DNA of 64,000 bases, taken from NCBI GenBank assembly GCA_965263045.1, contig CBDHGK010000041.1, forward strand, positions 3,906,001-3,970,000, read 5' to 3'. Origin of the DNA: G963664115 sp965263045 (GTDB taxonomy: Bacteria; Acidobacteriota; Terriglobia; 20CM-2-55-15). The position numbers and the translations under genes were made by a program. A model generated the notes under the pieces. It was not told the DNA's origin and made no database searches. It saw nothing but the letters and a program-made list of their open reading frames with translations. Below, in pieces: positions 36,997 to 45,456 of this stretch; within the stretch, counting starts at the first letter, position 1; every line of letters starts with the position of its first letter.

Positions 36997-37338
36997 TTAT
37001 CCGATCGCCGCCGACCCACGTTCGCCGGTCCGGATTCGGATACTGTCGGGCAGATCATGGATAAAGATCTTCCCGTCCCCGATGTTCCCTGTTCGAGCGC
37101 CCTTGATGATGGCTTCCACCGTGGGCTCGACAAAGTCATCGTTGACGGCAATTTCGATCTTCACCTTCTTTAGGAGGTTTATCGTATGTATGACACCGCG
37201 ATAGGCCTCCTGGTATCCCTTCTGCTCACCGGCCCCGACCGCGTTTGACACCGTCATCTTATGAACGTCCGCATCAAACAGAGCTTGTTTCACGTCGGTG
37301 AGCTTGTGGGGCTGGATCATGGCAACAACTAGTTTCAT
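36997..37338 (-). CDS. glnK: P-II family nitrogen regulator with His at position 51
   Basis: A 113-residue signalling protein. The T-loop reads GAGEQKGYQEAYRGVIHTIN: Gln39, Lys40, Tyr46 and Arg47 of the family are kept, but position 51, which carries the uridylylated Tyr in enteric P-II proteins, is His. The ATP-binding C-terminal RTGERGSAAIG is intact. It lies about 60 bases downstream of amt in the standard amt-glnK order, so it should bind and gate the ammonium channel. Loss of Tyr51 suggests regulation by ligands only. Confidence 0.93.
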   Translation of the reverse strand: MKLVVAMIQPHKLTDVKQALFDADVHKMTVSNAVGAGEQKGYQEAYRGVIHTINLLKKVKIEIAVNDDFVEPTVEAIIKGARTGNIGDGKIFIHDLPDSIRIRTGERGSAAIG

Positions 37339-37398
37339 TTCACACCTTCCATCGGAATAAAACTTTCAATTCTCGATTCGCGTCAGAATACTGTCGGA

Positions 37399-38724
37399 CT
37401 AATCGGTTATTAATATCTGGAAACCGGAATAGGCCTCCATGCCGTGCTCGCCGATATCGAGTCCCTTCAGTTCTTCATCCGTTTCTACACGAATGCCCAT
37501 TACAGCCTTCACTAGGCTAAAGATCACCAGAGCTGAAACGAAGGTCACGACACCGTAGGCTGCGACACCGATGAGCTGGGTCACGAATCTGTGATCGGGA
37601 TTGGTGCTAAATATTCCGACAGCCAGCGTGCCCCAGATTCCACACACCAGATGAACGGAAATCGCGCCAACGGGATCGTCGAGCTTGAGCCTGGAATCGA
37701 TCGTAATAACCGCAAGCACAACGAGCACTCCAGCGACCAATCCGATGATTACCGCACCCATGATCGAAACCGAATCGGCGCCTGCAGTAATACCCACCAG
37801 ACCGGCAAGAGCACCATTAAGAGCCATGGAAAGATCCGGTTTCTTCTGCACGATATTGGATGTGAAATACGCCGCGACGATGCCTGCGGCCGCTGCCAGG
37901 CAGGTGGTCACCAGCGTGAAGGACACGGGTCCGGGATCGGCAGACAGTACAGAACCGCCATTGAATCCGAACCAACCCATCCAAAGCAGGAACACACCGA
38001 TTGTGGCAAGGGGCATGTTGGAGCCAGGAATCGCACGCACTTCGTTTCCGTAGTATTTACCCAGCCTGGGGCCCAGCAGCAGGACGCCTGCAAGGGCACC
38101 CCAACCGCCAACCGAGTGAACGAGGGTCGATCCGGCAAAGTCATAGAAACCCATTTGATCCAGCCAGCCGCCACCCCACTTCCAACTGCCGACCCAGGGA
38201 TAGATCAGGCCCACAAATAAAACCGTAAAGACCAGGAAGCTGGGCAACTTGATCCGGCCTGCGACAGCTCCGGAAACGATCGTGGCTCCGGTCGCCGCGA
38301 ACATCCCCTGGAACAGAAAGTCCGTCCAGTATGAATACCCGCCACCGGCGTAGTCGATCAATCCTGCCGCGCCTTCCGGGGCACTGATACCAAAGCCTGC
38401 GAATCCAAACCATTGCCCGATAGAAAACTCTCCGGGATACATCAGGTTAAAACCAATGATGGCGTAGGTCAGAAGACCGATCGCCACGATCATGACGTTC
38501 TTGAACAGGATGTTCACCGTGTTCTTTGCTTGCACAAGACCCGATTCCAGGCAGGCAAATCCCAGATGCATGATGAATACGAGGAATGTGGCGACCATCA
38601 TCCAGGTGTTGTTCACAACGAACATGGCTTCGTCGCCGGTCGCTTGCGCATGGGCCAGGGAACTCATGCCCGCCACGACCGCCATCAGCAATACCAATCT
38701 GCCAGTCCAACGCTTGATAAACAT
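37399..38724 (-). CDS. amt: Ammonium transporter
   Basis: A 441-residue Amt/Rh channel with an N-terminal signal peptide (LVLLMAVVAGMSSLAHAQ) and about eleven membrane helices. Recognised by FLVFIMHLGFACLESGLVQA, the pore region DFAGSTLVHSVGGWGALAGV (pore His) and AISVHLVCGIWGTLAVGIFS (second pore His). It moves ammonium into the cytoplasm and is gated by the downstream P-II protein. Upstream in the same operon is an outer-membrane porin-like gene behind a leader with tandem terminators. Confidence 0.96.
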   Translation of the reverse strand: MFIKRWTGRLVLLMAVVAGMSSLAHAQATGDEAMFVVNNTWMMVATFLVFIMHLGFACLESGLVQAKNTVNILFKNVMIVAIGLLTYAIIGFNLMYPGEFSIGQWFGFAGFGISAPEGAAGLIDYAGGGYSYWTDFLFQGMFAATGATIVSGAVAGRIKLPSFLVFTVLFVGLIYPWVGSWKWGGGWLDQMGFYDFAGSTLVHSVGGWGALAGVLLLGPRLGKYYGNEVRAIPGSNMPLATIGVFLLWMGWFGFNGGSVLSADPGPVSFTLVTTCLAAAAGIVAAYFTSNIVQKKPDLSMALNGALAGLVGITAGADSVSIMGAVIIGLVAGVLVVLAVITIDSRLKLDDPVGAISVHLVCGIWGTLAVGIFSTNPDHRFVTQLIGVAAYGVVTFVSALVIFSLVKAVMGIRVETDEELKGLDIGEHGMEAYSGFQILITD

Positions 38725-38833
38725 GTGCCTCCTTCTCGTTCCCGCGATTGCTACGTACGAGATGGACTAATTAAGAATTCGAAATATTTGAGCGGTCCCG
38801 ACCCGATCGCGGAGCGAGACCCGGAACACTCAT

Positions 38834-39652
38834 TTAGAAACCGAGGCTAAGGCTGAATCCGCCCCAGACAGTGGTGCCATCATCTGGACCCGTATATTGA
38901 CTGGCCCGGATCTCATCACCGATCAAACCGCTGACGGTGAGCCACACGCCCGCGGACCAGTTGTCGTTGATGGTGATCGGAAGGGTTGCTGACAGACTCC
39001 CGTCGTGGAGACCGGCCTTTTCAAGTCCGGAGTAGTAGAACTTCGTAAAGCCGCTGTTGGCAAAGCCGAGCGAAGCGGACACGTCGAAACTGCTGACGAC
39101 ATCGCTGGCAATGGGGAAGGAGTGTCCCGCGCCGAGCAGGAAATAGGCGCCCGTTTCGCCGCCTCCTGCACTACTTTCATCGACGTCGATATAGAGAGTT
39201 ACATTCGGCGCGAGCGGAACGGTATCGAAGCTGACGGCGCCATAGACTTCAGTCGTCGTCGCGAATCGCTCCGGAAAAGTATAGATAATCGCGCCGGCTC
39301 CCACCGACACCGCGTCGAAAGAGTAGTCGTAGGAAAACGTGTAATCAATCTCGGTGAAATGGCCTTTCAGGCCGTCGCCCGCTCCGGCTCGTGGGTCACC
39401 CGCATTGAAGTCATTGAAGTTAGTTAGATCCATACTGCCCCACGCGTTGAAGGCGAATCCTTCTATACCCAACGTCACGGAAGGCTGGAGGCTCGGATCG
39501 TCAGTCAATCGCTGTCCCCGCCAGACGTATGAGCTGACCAGGGCCACGTCTCCCGCCGCCGAATAAATAGATTCCTGTGCTGTGGCAGTCCCCAGCACAC
39601 AGACACTCAGCGCAAGCAGACCCAAAGTTCGTGTCCAAAACTTATTTCTCAT
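38834..39652 (-). CDS. TorF/TIGR02001-like outer-membrane porin-like protein
   Basis: A 272-residue protein with a signal peptide (LLALSVCVLGTATAQ) and an alternating beta-strand pattern ending in a C-terminal Phe (GGFSLSLGF), as in outer-membrane barrels. The opening AGDVALVSSYVWRGQRLTDD matches the TIGR02001/Gcw_chp group of putative porins, where Y-x-WRG is typical. It is the first gene of the operon with amt and glnK, which suggests it helps nitrogen compounds cross the outer membrane. This link is inferred from context. Confidence 0.82.
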   Translation of the reverse strand: MRNKFWTRTLGLLALSVCVLGTATAQESIYSAAGDVALVSSYVWRGQRLTDDPSLQPSVTLGIEGFAFNAWGSMDLTNFNDFNAGDPRAGAGDGLKGHFTEIDYTFSYDYSFDAVSVGAGAIIYTFPERFATTTEVYGAVSFDTVPLAPNVTLYIDVDESSAGGGETGAYFLLGAGHSFPIASDVVSSFDVSASLGFANSGFTKFYYSGLEKAGLHDGSLSATLPITINDNWSAGVWLTVSGLIGDEIRASQYTGPDDGTTVWGGFSLSLGF

Positions 39653-39732
39653 TTGATTCCTCTCAGCCGACGGATCATTCGTCGGTCGAAGTTAGTTGCG
39701 TGACAAAAAACACTCGGTTGAAAACGAAAAAA

Positions 39733-39779
39733 ACGCCCATCACGCCCGCAGTACCCGGGTGCGAATGGACGTCTTTGTC
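39733..39779 (-). terminator. Leader module 2: hairpin and overlapping intrinsic terminator
   Basis: On the minus strand, ACGTCCAT (39765-39772) pairs perfectly with ATGGGCGT (39733-39740), and T residues run on to 39727: an intrinsic terminator inside the 5' leader. A short hairpin GAC-AAAGAC-GTC (39768-39779) overlaps the 5' arm of the terminator, so the two structures exclude each other. Its hexaloop has A at position 1 and G at position 4. It follows a first hairpin at 39785-39800. Confidence 0.7.
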
Positions 39780-39784
39780 AGGTG

Positions 39785-39800
39785 GAGACCGCGATGTCTC
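39785..39800 (-). promoter_or_regulatory. Leader module 2: first hexaloop hairpin
   Basis: GAGAC-ATCGCG-GTCTC on the minus strand: a 5-bp stem and a hexaloop with A1 and G4. It is 5 bases before the second hairpin. The paired layout matches the RNA targets of ANTAR-domain antiterminators (NasR, EutV). Confidence 0.6.
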
Positions 39801-39806
39801 GCAAAT

Positions 39807-39852
39807 AAAAAAAAGCCCTCGGGGGTTAGGCCTCCCGAAGACTTCATCGTCT
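39807..39852 (-). terminator. Leader module 1: hairpin and overlapping intrinsic terminator
   Basis: CTTCGGG pairs with CCCGAGGG, followed by eight T residues (39807-39814, minus strand). A hairpin AGAC-GATGAA-GTCT (39839-39852) overlaps the 5' arm of the terminator. Its hexaloop has G at position 4 but G rather than A at position 1. Confidence 0.7.
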
Positions 39853-39860
39853 ACACAAAC

Positions 39861-39876
39861 GATACGCCGTTGTATC
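39861..39876 (-). promoter_or_regulatory. Leader module 1: first hexaloop hairpin
   Basis: GATAC-AACGGC-GTATC on the minus strand: a 5-bp stem with a hexaloop carrying A1 and G4. It is 8 bases before the second hairpin of the module. Confidence 0.6.
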
Positions 39877-39889
39877 TTTGTCGCCCTAG

Positions 39890-39917
39890 ATTATGCGGGT
39901 GGGTCTCCGAGAGTCAA
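39890..39917 (-). promoter_or_regulatory. Sigma-70-like promoter of the porin-amt-glnK operon
   Basis: TTGACT (39912-39917) and CATAAT (39890-39895) on the minus strand are 16 bases apart. Transcription would start near 39883 and give a leader of about 230 bases that contains both terminator modules. Confidence 0.65.
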
Positions 39918-40119
39918 CCCTAAATATCGCGAAATACAAATTTCGATGCCATATCCAGGGCGGTAGTGCCCGGGTTTGAAAACGCAGGTTGCATCCGGAT
40001 GGATCTCGTTTTATTGACATTTAGAAACTGCCGTTCCCATGGGGATGCTCGGGAAATCCCGAGGATAGGGCCTGGATGGGAAATAGGGGTTCAGCGCAGT
40101 AGCAGATAATATATTGATC

Positions 40120-41043
40120 ATGGGCAATACCAGGACAATCCACGAGGTACGAATCGTTGGGGTACCGATGGACCTGGGTGCCGGACGTCGCGGTGTCGAC
40201 ATGGGTCCATCCGCCATTCGGTTCGCTGGCCTTTCGGCGGGCCTACGCAGTTTGGGTAACAACGTAAAATACGAAGGCAACATATCCGTTCCCATTCCGG
40301 AATCAAGAACACCTGGGCAGGGTCTCAAATACTATCGTGAAATCGTAAAGGTCTGTAACGCGTTAGCTCAACGTGTAGAAAAAATCATCGATGCTGACGC
40401 GTTCCCAATCGTGCTGGGCGGCGACCATTCGATTGCCATGGGAACGGTCAGTGGAATATCGAATCACTACCGGAAGAAAAATCAAAGTGTCGGGCTTATT
40501 TATGTCGATGCCCACGGTGACATGAATACGCCAGATACCTCACCGAGCGGGAATATCCATGGCATGCCCCTGGCGGCATTGCTGGGGATCGGTCCCTCCG
40601 AACTCACCAACATCCACGGTTTCTCTCCCAAAATAAAAAAGGAAAACACCGCATTGATCGGTATCCGCGCAATCGACCGCAAGGAACGCGAAGTGATCAA
40701 GCAATCCGGAGTTCGCGTATTTACTATGCGTGAAATCGACGAACGCGGTATTGGCGAAGTGATGCCCGAGGTCCTGGACATCGTCAGCGATGGCACAGCC
40801 GGCTTTCATCTTTCTTTTGATCTTGACGGACTTGACCCCGAAATTGCCCCTGGCGTGGGAACTCCCGTGCGCGGCGGAATCAACTTTCGTGAAGCACACA
40901 CCCTGATGGAAATGATCGCGGATAGCCACCGCATGGTGGGCTTGGAAATGGTCGAACTCAACCCGATCCTGGACAACCGCAATACAACGGGAGAACTTGC
41001 CGTCGACCTGATTTTATCGGCTGTCGGACAGAGTATTTTGTAG
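40120..41043 (+). CDS. rocF: Arginase
   Basis: A 307-residue binuclear manganese hydrolase that converts arginine to ornithine and urea. The three metal motifs are intact: GGDHSIAMG, YVDAHGDMNTPDTSPSGN and SFDLDGLDPEIAPGVGTP. The C-terminal MVGLEMVELNPILDNRN is typical of arginase rather than agmatinase. The ATG at 40120 is six bases after an in-frame TTG. The gene is divergent from the porin-amt-glnK operon, whose leader fills the space between, so both belong to a nitrogen-related cluster. Confidence 0.95.
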   Translation: MGNTRTIHEVRIVGVPMDLGAGRRGVDMGPSAIRFAGLSAGLRSLGNNVKYEGNISVPIPESRTPGQGLKYYREIVKVCNALAQRVEKIIDADAFPIVLGGDHSIAMGTVSGISNHYRKKNQSVGLIYVDAHGDMNTPDTSPSGNIHGMPLAALLGIGPSELTNIHGFSPKIKKENTALIGIRAIDRKEREVIKQSGVRVFTMREIDERGIGEVMPEVLDIVSDGTAGFHLSFDLDGLDPEIAPGVGTPVRGGINFREAHTLMEMIADSHRMVGLEMVELNPILDNRNTTGELAVDLILSAVGQSIL

Positions 41044-41238
41044 GGGAAAACCGATGGTTCGCGATGATGTATTAGTTGCGGCCCGACTTGTCATCGTCTT
41101 TGTCAGTTGTTTCAAAGGATTTTTCCTGTCGACACCACGTTCCCCAGCGGCACTTCCAGCCCGCTAGCCGCATGTGGTTTCGCGGGGTGCGGGATCACCT
41201 TGACGCAAGATTCGGCAATCCCTAGACTGATGCTGTCC

Positions 41239-41312
41239 GCGCCCGTAGCTCAGCTGGATAGAGTGCTGGTCTCCGAAACCAGAGGTCACAGGTTCAAATC
41301 CTGTCGGGCGTA
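41239..41312 (+). tRNA. tRNA-Arg (anticodon CCG), island attachment gene
   Basis: Acceptor GCGCCCG/CGGGCGT, D-arm GCTCAGCTGGATAGAG, anticodon stem-loop CTGGT-CTCCGAA-ACCAG (anticodon CCG) and T-arm ACAGG-TTCAAAT-CCTGT form a complete cloverleaf with discriminator A. The integrase of the island lies immediately after it, so its 3' end is the probable attachment site. A second copy of the 3' end was not found in the rest of the window. Confidence 0.95.
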
Positions 41313-41338
41313 CTAATCATATCAGTTAGATACAAAGG

Positions 41339-41363
41339 CACGGGGCCTCCTGGAGGCCCCGTG
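41339..41363 (-). terminator. Hairpin between tRNA-Arg and the integrase gene
   Basis: CACGGGGCCTC and GAGGCCCCGTG form an 11-bp perfect stem with a three-base loop, about 40 bases after the integrase stop. The following T-run is weak (CCTTTG), so it may be a terminator or simply a stable border hairpin. Confidence 0.55.
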
Positions 41364-41402
41364 ATACGGGAAAAAGTAACAAAAAGTAATGGTTTGCCGC
41401 CA

Positions 41403-42722
41403 CTACTCTACGGCCACCTTTTCAGCAGGGAAGTAAACGGCATCAGCTTTGGCTGCGGCTTCCGCCCCATGATCAGTCAATAGATGACCGTAGACGTCAA
41501 CCGTGATCTGGATACTGCTGTGCCCCATCCAGCGCGAAACATCATAAATATTCACGCCTTGATCCAGCAGCGTCGATCCATACAAGTGGCGCAGATCGTG
41601 GAAGCGTACCGGGCCGATACCGGCAATGCGAGCCGCCTTATTAAAGGTGGACGCTGGCCCTAACGGCGGCTGCTGTCCCTGCTTCTTAGGTGGAATCCAG
41701 CGGCAGACGTTGTTGGGATCGAGTGGAGTCGCGTTCCCAGTTTGGAATAGGAGCCCTTCCTTGTCGTTGGCCCGGAGAAAGTGGCTCTGTAATTCCTTTT
41801 TCAGCATGGGCGAAAGAGGGACATCCCGAACAGACTGCTTGGACTTGGGTGTGATAAACACGTAAGCCGGTTCCCCTTCTGGGATCTCCCAATGTTTGCC
41901 GTGGCGGAAAAAGATCGTTTGCTGGATGCGGATCTTACCGGCCTCGAAATCGATGTAGCTTCGTCGATCCTTGGGATCATCGGTCCAGTGGAGCGCAAAA
42001 ATCTCGGCGCGGCGCAAACCGGCTAGCAGTCCGATCAGCACTATCGCCCGAAGTGTAGGATCACACTGTTCCAGTAGCTTGTGAACTTCTGCCGGTTGCA
42101 AGACTCTGCCTTTTTGAGTTCTCCGTACCTTCGTTGGCGCAATATTCTCCATCGGCGAGTTCCGGAGATATCCATCCTGTCTTGCATTGGTCAGGATCCG
42201 GCCCAGCAAGACGGTTATGTTTCTGACGGTCTGTGGCGAGAGCCTAGTCAGCAGTCTCGTTTCGAACTTCCGAATTTCTGCGGCATCAATCGCCATCAGC
42301 CACCTGTGCTCAAATTCCGGCAGCAAATGCCGGGACAGGACTGACTGGTATCCGTCAACCGTTAAAGGCTTCAGCCGTGGCAGCCAGGTTGTCTTCCAGG
42401 CTCTGATGTAGTCCCCAAAGGTCGCCTTCTTCAGCTCACGGAAGGTCCCTTCACGGACATCTGTCGAGTACCGATCGAGCCATGCCTCAGCGTCCTTCCG
42501 CTTACTAAAGGTCTTCGTTTTCTGCTTTCTCTTCCCATCCACTTCGACCGCGATGACGGCTTTGTAGCGTTTCGGGCCGTGTCTGTCGCACCATTCATCA
42601 GCGGCTATCTCCGTTCGGAAACTCTCTTTGGGATCTCTGCCTTTAACCACGACGGCATAGCTGTCATCCGGCTGTCTCCGGACCTTACCTAAAGTATTCG
42701 TGATGATCGTTCCTCGTGCCAT
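41403..42722 (-). CDS. Tyrosine site-specific integrase of the island
   Basis: A 439-residue phage-type integrase. The N-terminal part contains an AP2-like arm-binding segment (GKRKQKTKTFSKRKDAEAWL) and a SAM-like core-binding domain (ATFGDYIRAWKTTWL onward). The catalytic domain has Arg in LLAGLRRAEIFAL, H-x-x-R in FHDLRHLYGSTLL and the final His and Tyr in MGHSSIQITVDVYGHL. It faces the tRNA-Arg(CCG) gene and should integrate and excise the island there. GAGGAGGTTGCTG precedes the second in-frame ATG, chosen as start. Confidence 0.95.
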   Translation of the reverse strand: MARGTIITNTLGKVRRQPDDSYAVVVKGRDPKESFRTEIAADEWCDRHGPKRYKAVIAVEVDGKRKQKTKTFSKRKDAEAWLDRYSTDVREGTFRELKKATFGDYIRAWKTTWLPRLKPLTVDGYQSVLSRHLLPEFEHRWLMAIDAAEIRKFETRLLTRLSPQTVRNITVLLGRILTNARQDGYLRNSPMENIAPTKVRRTQKGRVLQPAEVHKLLEQCDPTLRAIVLIGLLAGLRRAEIFALHWTDDPKDRRSYIDFEAGKIRIQQTIFFRHGKHWEIPEGEPAYVFITPKSKQSVRDVPLSPMLKKELQSHFLRANDKEGLLFQTGNATPLDPNNVCRWIPPKKQGQQPPLGPASTFNKAARIAGIGPVRFHDLRHLYGSTLLDQGVNIYDVSRWMGHSSIQITVDVYGHLLTDHGAEAAAKADAVYFPAEKVAVE

Positions 42723-42957
42723 CAGCAACCTCCTCCTCTTGGTTCGTTTCTTTCCGATTGAGCTATTCTTCTGCCCGTCGACATGAACTATTTGACGAGA
42801 TTTGGATATCCTGCCGGAGTCCGCTGCTGCGTCACAATCCAGCTTCCCGTGACTCGGTTTGCCCTCCCATCTACCAGTTGGTGGCCCACGGCGCCTCTAT
42901 GACCTTTGCCCCGGACAAAGATGTCCAACGTTGTCGTCATGATTTGCCTCGCCTCTT

Positions 42958-43554
42958 TCAGTTTCCCTCGTCGAGATCAACAAAATCCTCGAGAACCTCC
43001 GCATGGTCTGCGTAGAACAGTGGCCTCCGTAACTCCTCTGGTAGGTTCAACCACGCCTGCTCATTTTCGGGGGATCGCCACGGTTGGTAAGCGAGCTGCC
43101 ACTGGATCAATGTCAGCCCTTGTTCAGGCAGCGATGCGGTGTGCTTCTCCTTCAAGGCAAGTTCCATCGCGAGGGCTGCCCTTTTCTTCATGGGTGCGTC
43201 TGGAGACGCTAGCGTAACTCGCCAGAACCACTTGACCTCCCAGACCAGCGGCAGCGGATTCTCTTTGTCCTGTCTGTAGCGCAGCAAGTCCAGAGCCGCC
43301 CGCGAGGCTTCCCAAGGCAGCTCACCTTCCAGCATCGTTTGTGGCCACGTGAAGTATCGATAGGCCTTTGCCTCTGCCGGAGTTAAACGCCGTTTGATCT
43401 CCCCAACCGTCCGTGCGTTCGGGACGCTGGTCGGCGCTTTATTGGAATGCTCCTCCAGCAACCGATGTATCCCTGCTCCACTCAAGTCGGGCCTGTTCGC
43501 CGCGAGCGTGCAAATCTTGTCAATCCAGTATTCGTGAATTCGGGGTCTGGCCAT
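42958..43554 (-). CDS. Island protein of unknown function with N-terminal HTH-like region
   Basis: A 198-residue hydrophilic protein. The N-terminal segment RPDLSGAGIHRLLEEHS followed by VPNARTVGEIKRRL resembles the small helix-turn-helix region found at the start of some island-encoded proteins. The rest is rich in Trp and Glu and has no known motif. It lies upstream of the integrase on the same strand with about 235 bases between them. Function unknown. Confidence 0.6.
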   Translation of the reverse strand: MARPRIHEYWIDKICTLAANRPDLSGAGIHRLLEEHSNKAPTSVPNARTVGEIKRRLTPAEAKAYRYFTWPQTMLEGELPWEASRAALDLLRYRQDKENPLPLVWEVKWFWRVTLASPDAPMKKRAALAMELALKEKHTASLPEQGLTLIQWQLAYQPWRSPENEQAWLNLPEELRRPLFYADHAEVLEDFVDLDEGN

Positions 43555-43674
43555 TGAGATTAGCCCTCCGAGATATTATTTCTCAATGTTATCTTTTAGC
43601 ATACAAAACAGTATTTCTATATAACCTATTCCGATTTGTTGCGTCTACAACCGTGAACACCGGGAGGTAGAACA

Positions 43675-43887
43675 ATGAATAGCGCTGACAAAATTAATAG
43701 CACCGATTTCCTATTGACATCCGATGTTGCTCATAGATTGAGCGTGTCAGGTCAAACGGTCCTCTTGTGGGCCAGGACTGGCAAACTTTCGACGATCCGC
43801 GTGGGCAACCGTGGAACACGGCTGTTTCGACTGAGCGACGTGGAACGACTTAAGGTCAAACGACAATCCCGAAAGGGCAAGGGATGA
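43675..43887 (+). CDS. MerR/excisionase-like small DNA-binding protein 1
   Basis: A 70-residue protein with a winged-helix MerR-like fold: LTSDVAHRLSVSGQTVLLWA forms the helix-turn-helix and RVGNRGTRLFRLSDVERL the wing. Small proteins like this act as excisionases or local regulators in integrative elements. GGGAGGTAGAAC precedes the ATG. Its stop overlaps the start of the next gene (ATGATGA), so the two are coupled. Confidence 0.8.
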   Translation: MNSADKINSTDFLLTSDVAHRLSVSGQTVLLWARTGKLSTIRVGNRGTRLFRLSDVERLKVKRQSRKGKG

Positions 43888-44090
43888 TGAGCGCCCACGA
43901 CAACCCGGATCGCCTGCTCACGGTCCAAGAGGTCGCCGAGCTGACCCACACGCCCCCGAGCTGGTGGTACGGGAAGTCTCACTCCAAGAGTCTGCCCATA
44001 CCGCCCATACGGATCGGATCATATCTGAGGTTCAGGCGTCAGGATGTGCTGGCTTACATAGAAGGTCAAGTCGAGGGGGTACAACAATGA
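43884..44090 (+). CDS. Excisionase-like small DNA-binding protein 2
   Basis: A 68-residue protein of the HTH_17/AlpA type: RLLTVQEVAELTHTPPSWWY gives the helix-turn-helix and IRIGSYLRFRRQDVLAYIEG the wing. It is probably a directionality factor or regulator of the island. It starts within the stop codon region of protein 1 and ends in an ATGA overlap with the primase gene, so three genes form one translationally linked run. Confidence 0.8.
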   Translation: MMSAHDNPDRLLTVQEVAELTHTPPSWWYGKSHSKSLPIPPIRIGSYLRFRRQDVLAYIEGQVEGVQQ

Positions 44091-44248
44091 GCCTATTCAA
44101 AGAGTACGTCGAGCACGGGTGGGCGCTGACCCCGATCAAAGAGGGCCAAAAACGTCCAACGCATCAGAAGTGGAACACGCGCGAAAAAGCGATAACCGAT
44201 CCAAAACGCGCCCAATACTTAGAGTCAGCAGGTTTGCTCCACGCTTAC
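44087..44248 (+). pseudogene. Primase-polymerase/helicase, fragment 1 of 3 (N-terminus)
   Basis: The first 54 codons of an island replication protein (MSLFKEYVEHGWALTPIKEG onward), the start of a bifunctional primase-polymerase domain. It breaks off at AGLLHAY, where an IS21-type element is inserted. The sequence resumes at 47229 with SGTCALDIDRFDDAAEYL, which contains the D-x-D metal-binding motif (LDID) of prim-pol domains. Confidence 0.88.
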
Positions 44249-44700
44249 TGCGTATTCCGCTGATCATGAACGCCAGTTCCGGGATGGTGAACACGGATTC
44301 CGGTTATGGTGAACACTCGCCGGAGCGAAGCGACGATTAGGGTCTCAGTTCTAGCCTCCAGAGTCCAGGTTTCTGTTGGATCCTCCTTTACAAGATTGGA
44401 GTGGTGAAACCGCCGCCGGGCCTGTGGTAACTGTGCGAAAGCCGGAGCGCTGTGTGCGGAGGCTTTTGCAAGCAGCGGTAGAAATGATCAGGAAAACGTC
44501 GGCCGAAGGCCCACCATCAGTCATTTCCACGGGTGTGGCCGTTTCCATAGGCCTCCGCGAGGAGCGAGAGCGTTCGGTGGCCGGGAGACGATTCCCGAGT
44601 CGATTCCTATAATTGTTTTGTGCGAGGATGCCGCAGGAACGGCGATCGACCCCCAGTCCAGGGTGAAGTACCCGGGGACAGACGGTGTGGTGGCAGCCGG

Positions 44701-45456
44701 TCATCGGGACTCCTCGGACTTCTTCGGTGCGGTTTGGGTCTGCCGCATGGAAGCCCCCTTCAGGTCGATGCGGTGCGCGTTGTGCAAGAGACGGTCACAG
44801 ATGGCGTCGGCCTGGTTCGGATCGCCGATGACAGCGTGCCAGTCGGAAACGGGCAGCTGGCTGGCGATCACGGTCGAGGCCCGTTCGCTGCGCTCCTCGA
44901 TGACTTCGATCAGATCGCGGCGCTCACTATCGCGCAGAGGCGCCAGAAGCCAGTCGTCGACGGCCAGCAGGTCGAGCTTGCCCAAACGCGTGAGCAGGCG
45001 GGTGTAGGAGCCATCGCCGCGGCCGACGGCCAGATCGTGCAAGAGGCGAGGCATGCGGGTGTAGGCGGCGGTGAAGCCGCGCCGGCAGGCGCGCTCGACG
45101 AAAGCACAGCACAGGAAGCTTTTTCCGATGCCGGTCGGCCCGGTCACGATCAGATTATGCCGCTCGGGGATCCACCCGCAGGAACCCAGAGTCAGGACTT
45201 GGGAGCGGTCCAGGTTACGGCGATGTTTGAAGTTCACGTTTTCCAGCGAGGCCGGATAGCGGAGCTTGGCCGAGCGCAGGCGCCGGGTGAGCTTGCGTTG
45301 TTGGCGGGCCGTCCATTCCGCATCGACGAGGAACCCCAGGCGCTCGTCAAAGCTTAGGTCCGTGTACTGGGACGACTGGCGTTGCTGTTGGACGGCTTCG
45401 GCCATCGCGGTCAGTTTCATGGCGTTCATCTTCTCCAGAGTTTGTTCGATCAACAT
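44701..45456 (-). CDS. istB: IS21 helper ATPase IstB, element 1
   Basis: A 251-residue AAA+ ATPase with Walker A VTGPTGIGKSFLCCAF and Walker B KLDLLAVDDWLLAP, plus the sensor segment STVIASQLPVSDWHAVIGDP. IstB helps IstA choose targets and assemble the transpososome. The ATG at 45456 (MLIEQTLEKMNAMKLTAMAE) begins the conserved part; the frame overlaps the end of istA. Confidence 0.95.
   Translation of the reverse strand: MLIEQTLEKMNAMKLTAMAEAVQQQRQSSQYTDLSFDERLGFLVDAEWTARQQRKLTRRLRSAKLRYPASLENVNFKHRRNLDRSQVLTLGSCGWIPERHNLIVTGPTGIGKSFLCCAFVERACRRGFTAAYTRMPRLLHDLAVGRGDGSYTRLLTRLGKLDLLAVDDWLLAPLRDSERRDLIEVIEERSERASTVIASQLPVSDWHAVIGDPNQADAICDRLLHNAHRIDLKGASMRQTQTAPKKSEESR

Noticed and set aside
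39653..39917. Glutamine riboswitch in the amt operon leader
   Set aside because: The conserved glnA RNA core could not be found; the paired hexaloops and overlapping terminators fit ANTAR control better.
44376..44612. 78-residue open frame at the left end of IS21 element 1
   Set aside because: It overlaps the terminal region, lacks a ribosome-binding site and no family was recognised; too weak to report as a gene.
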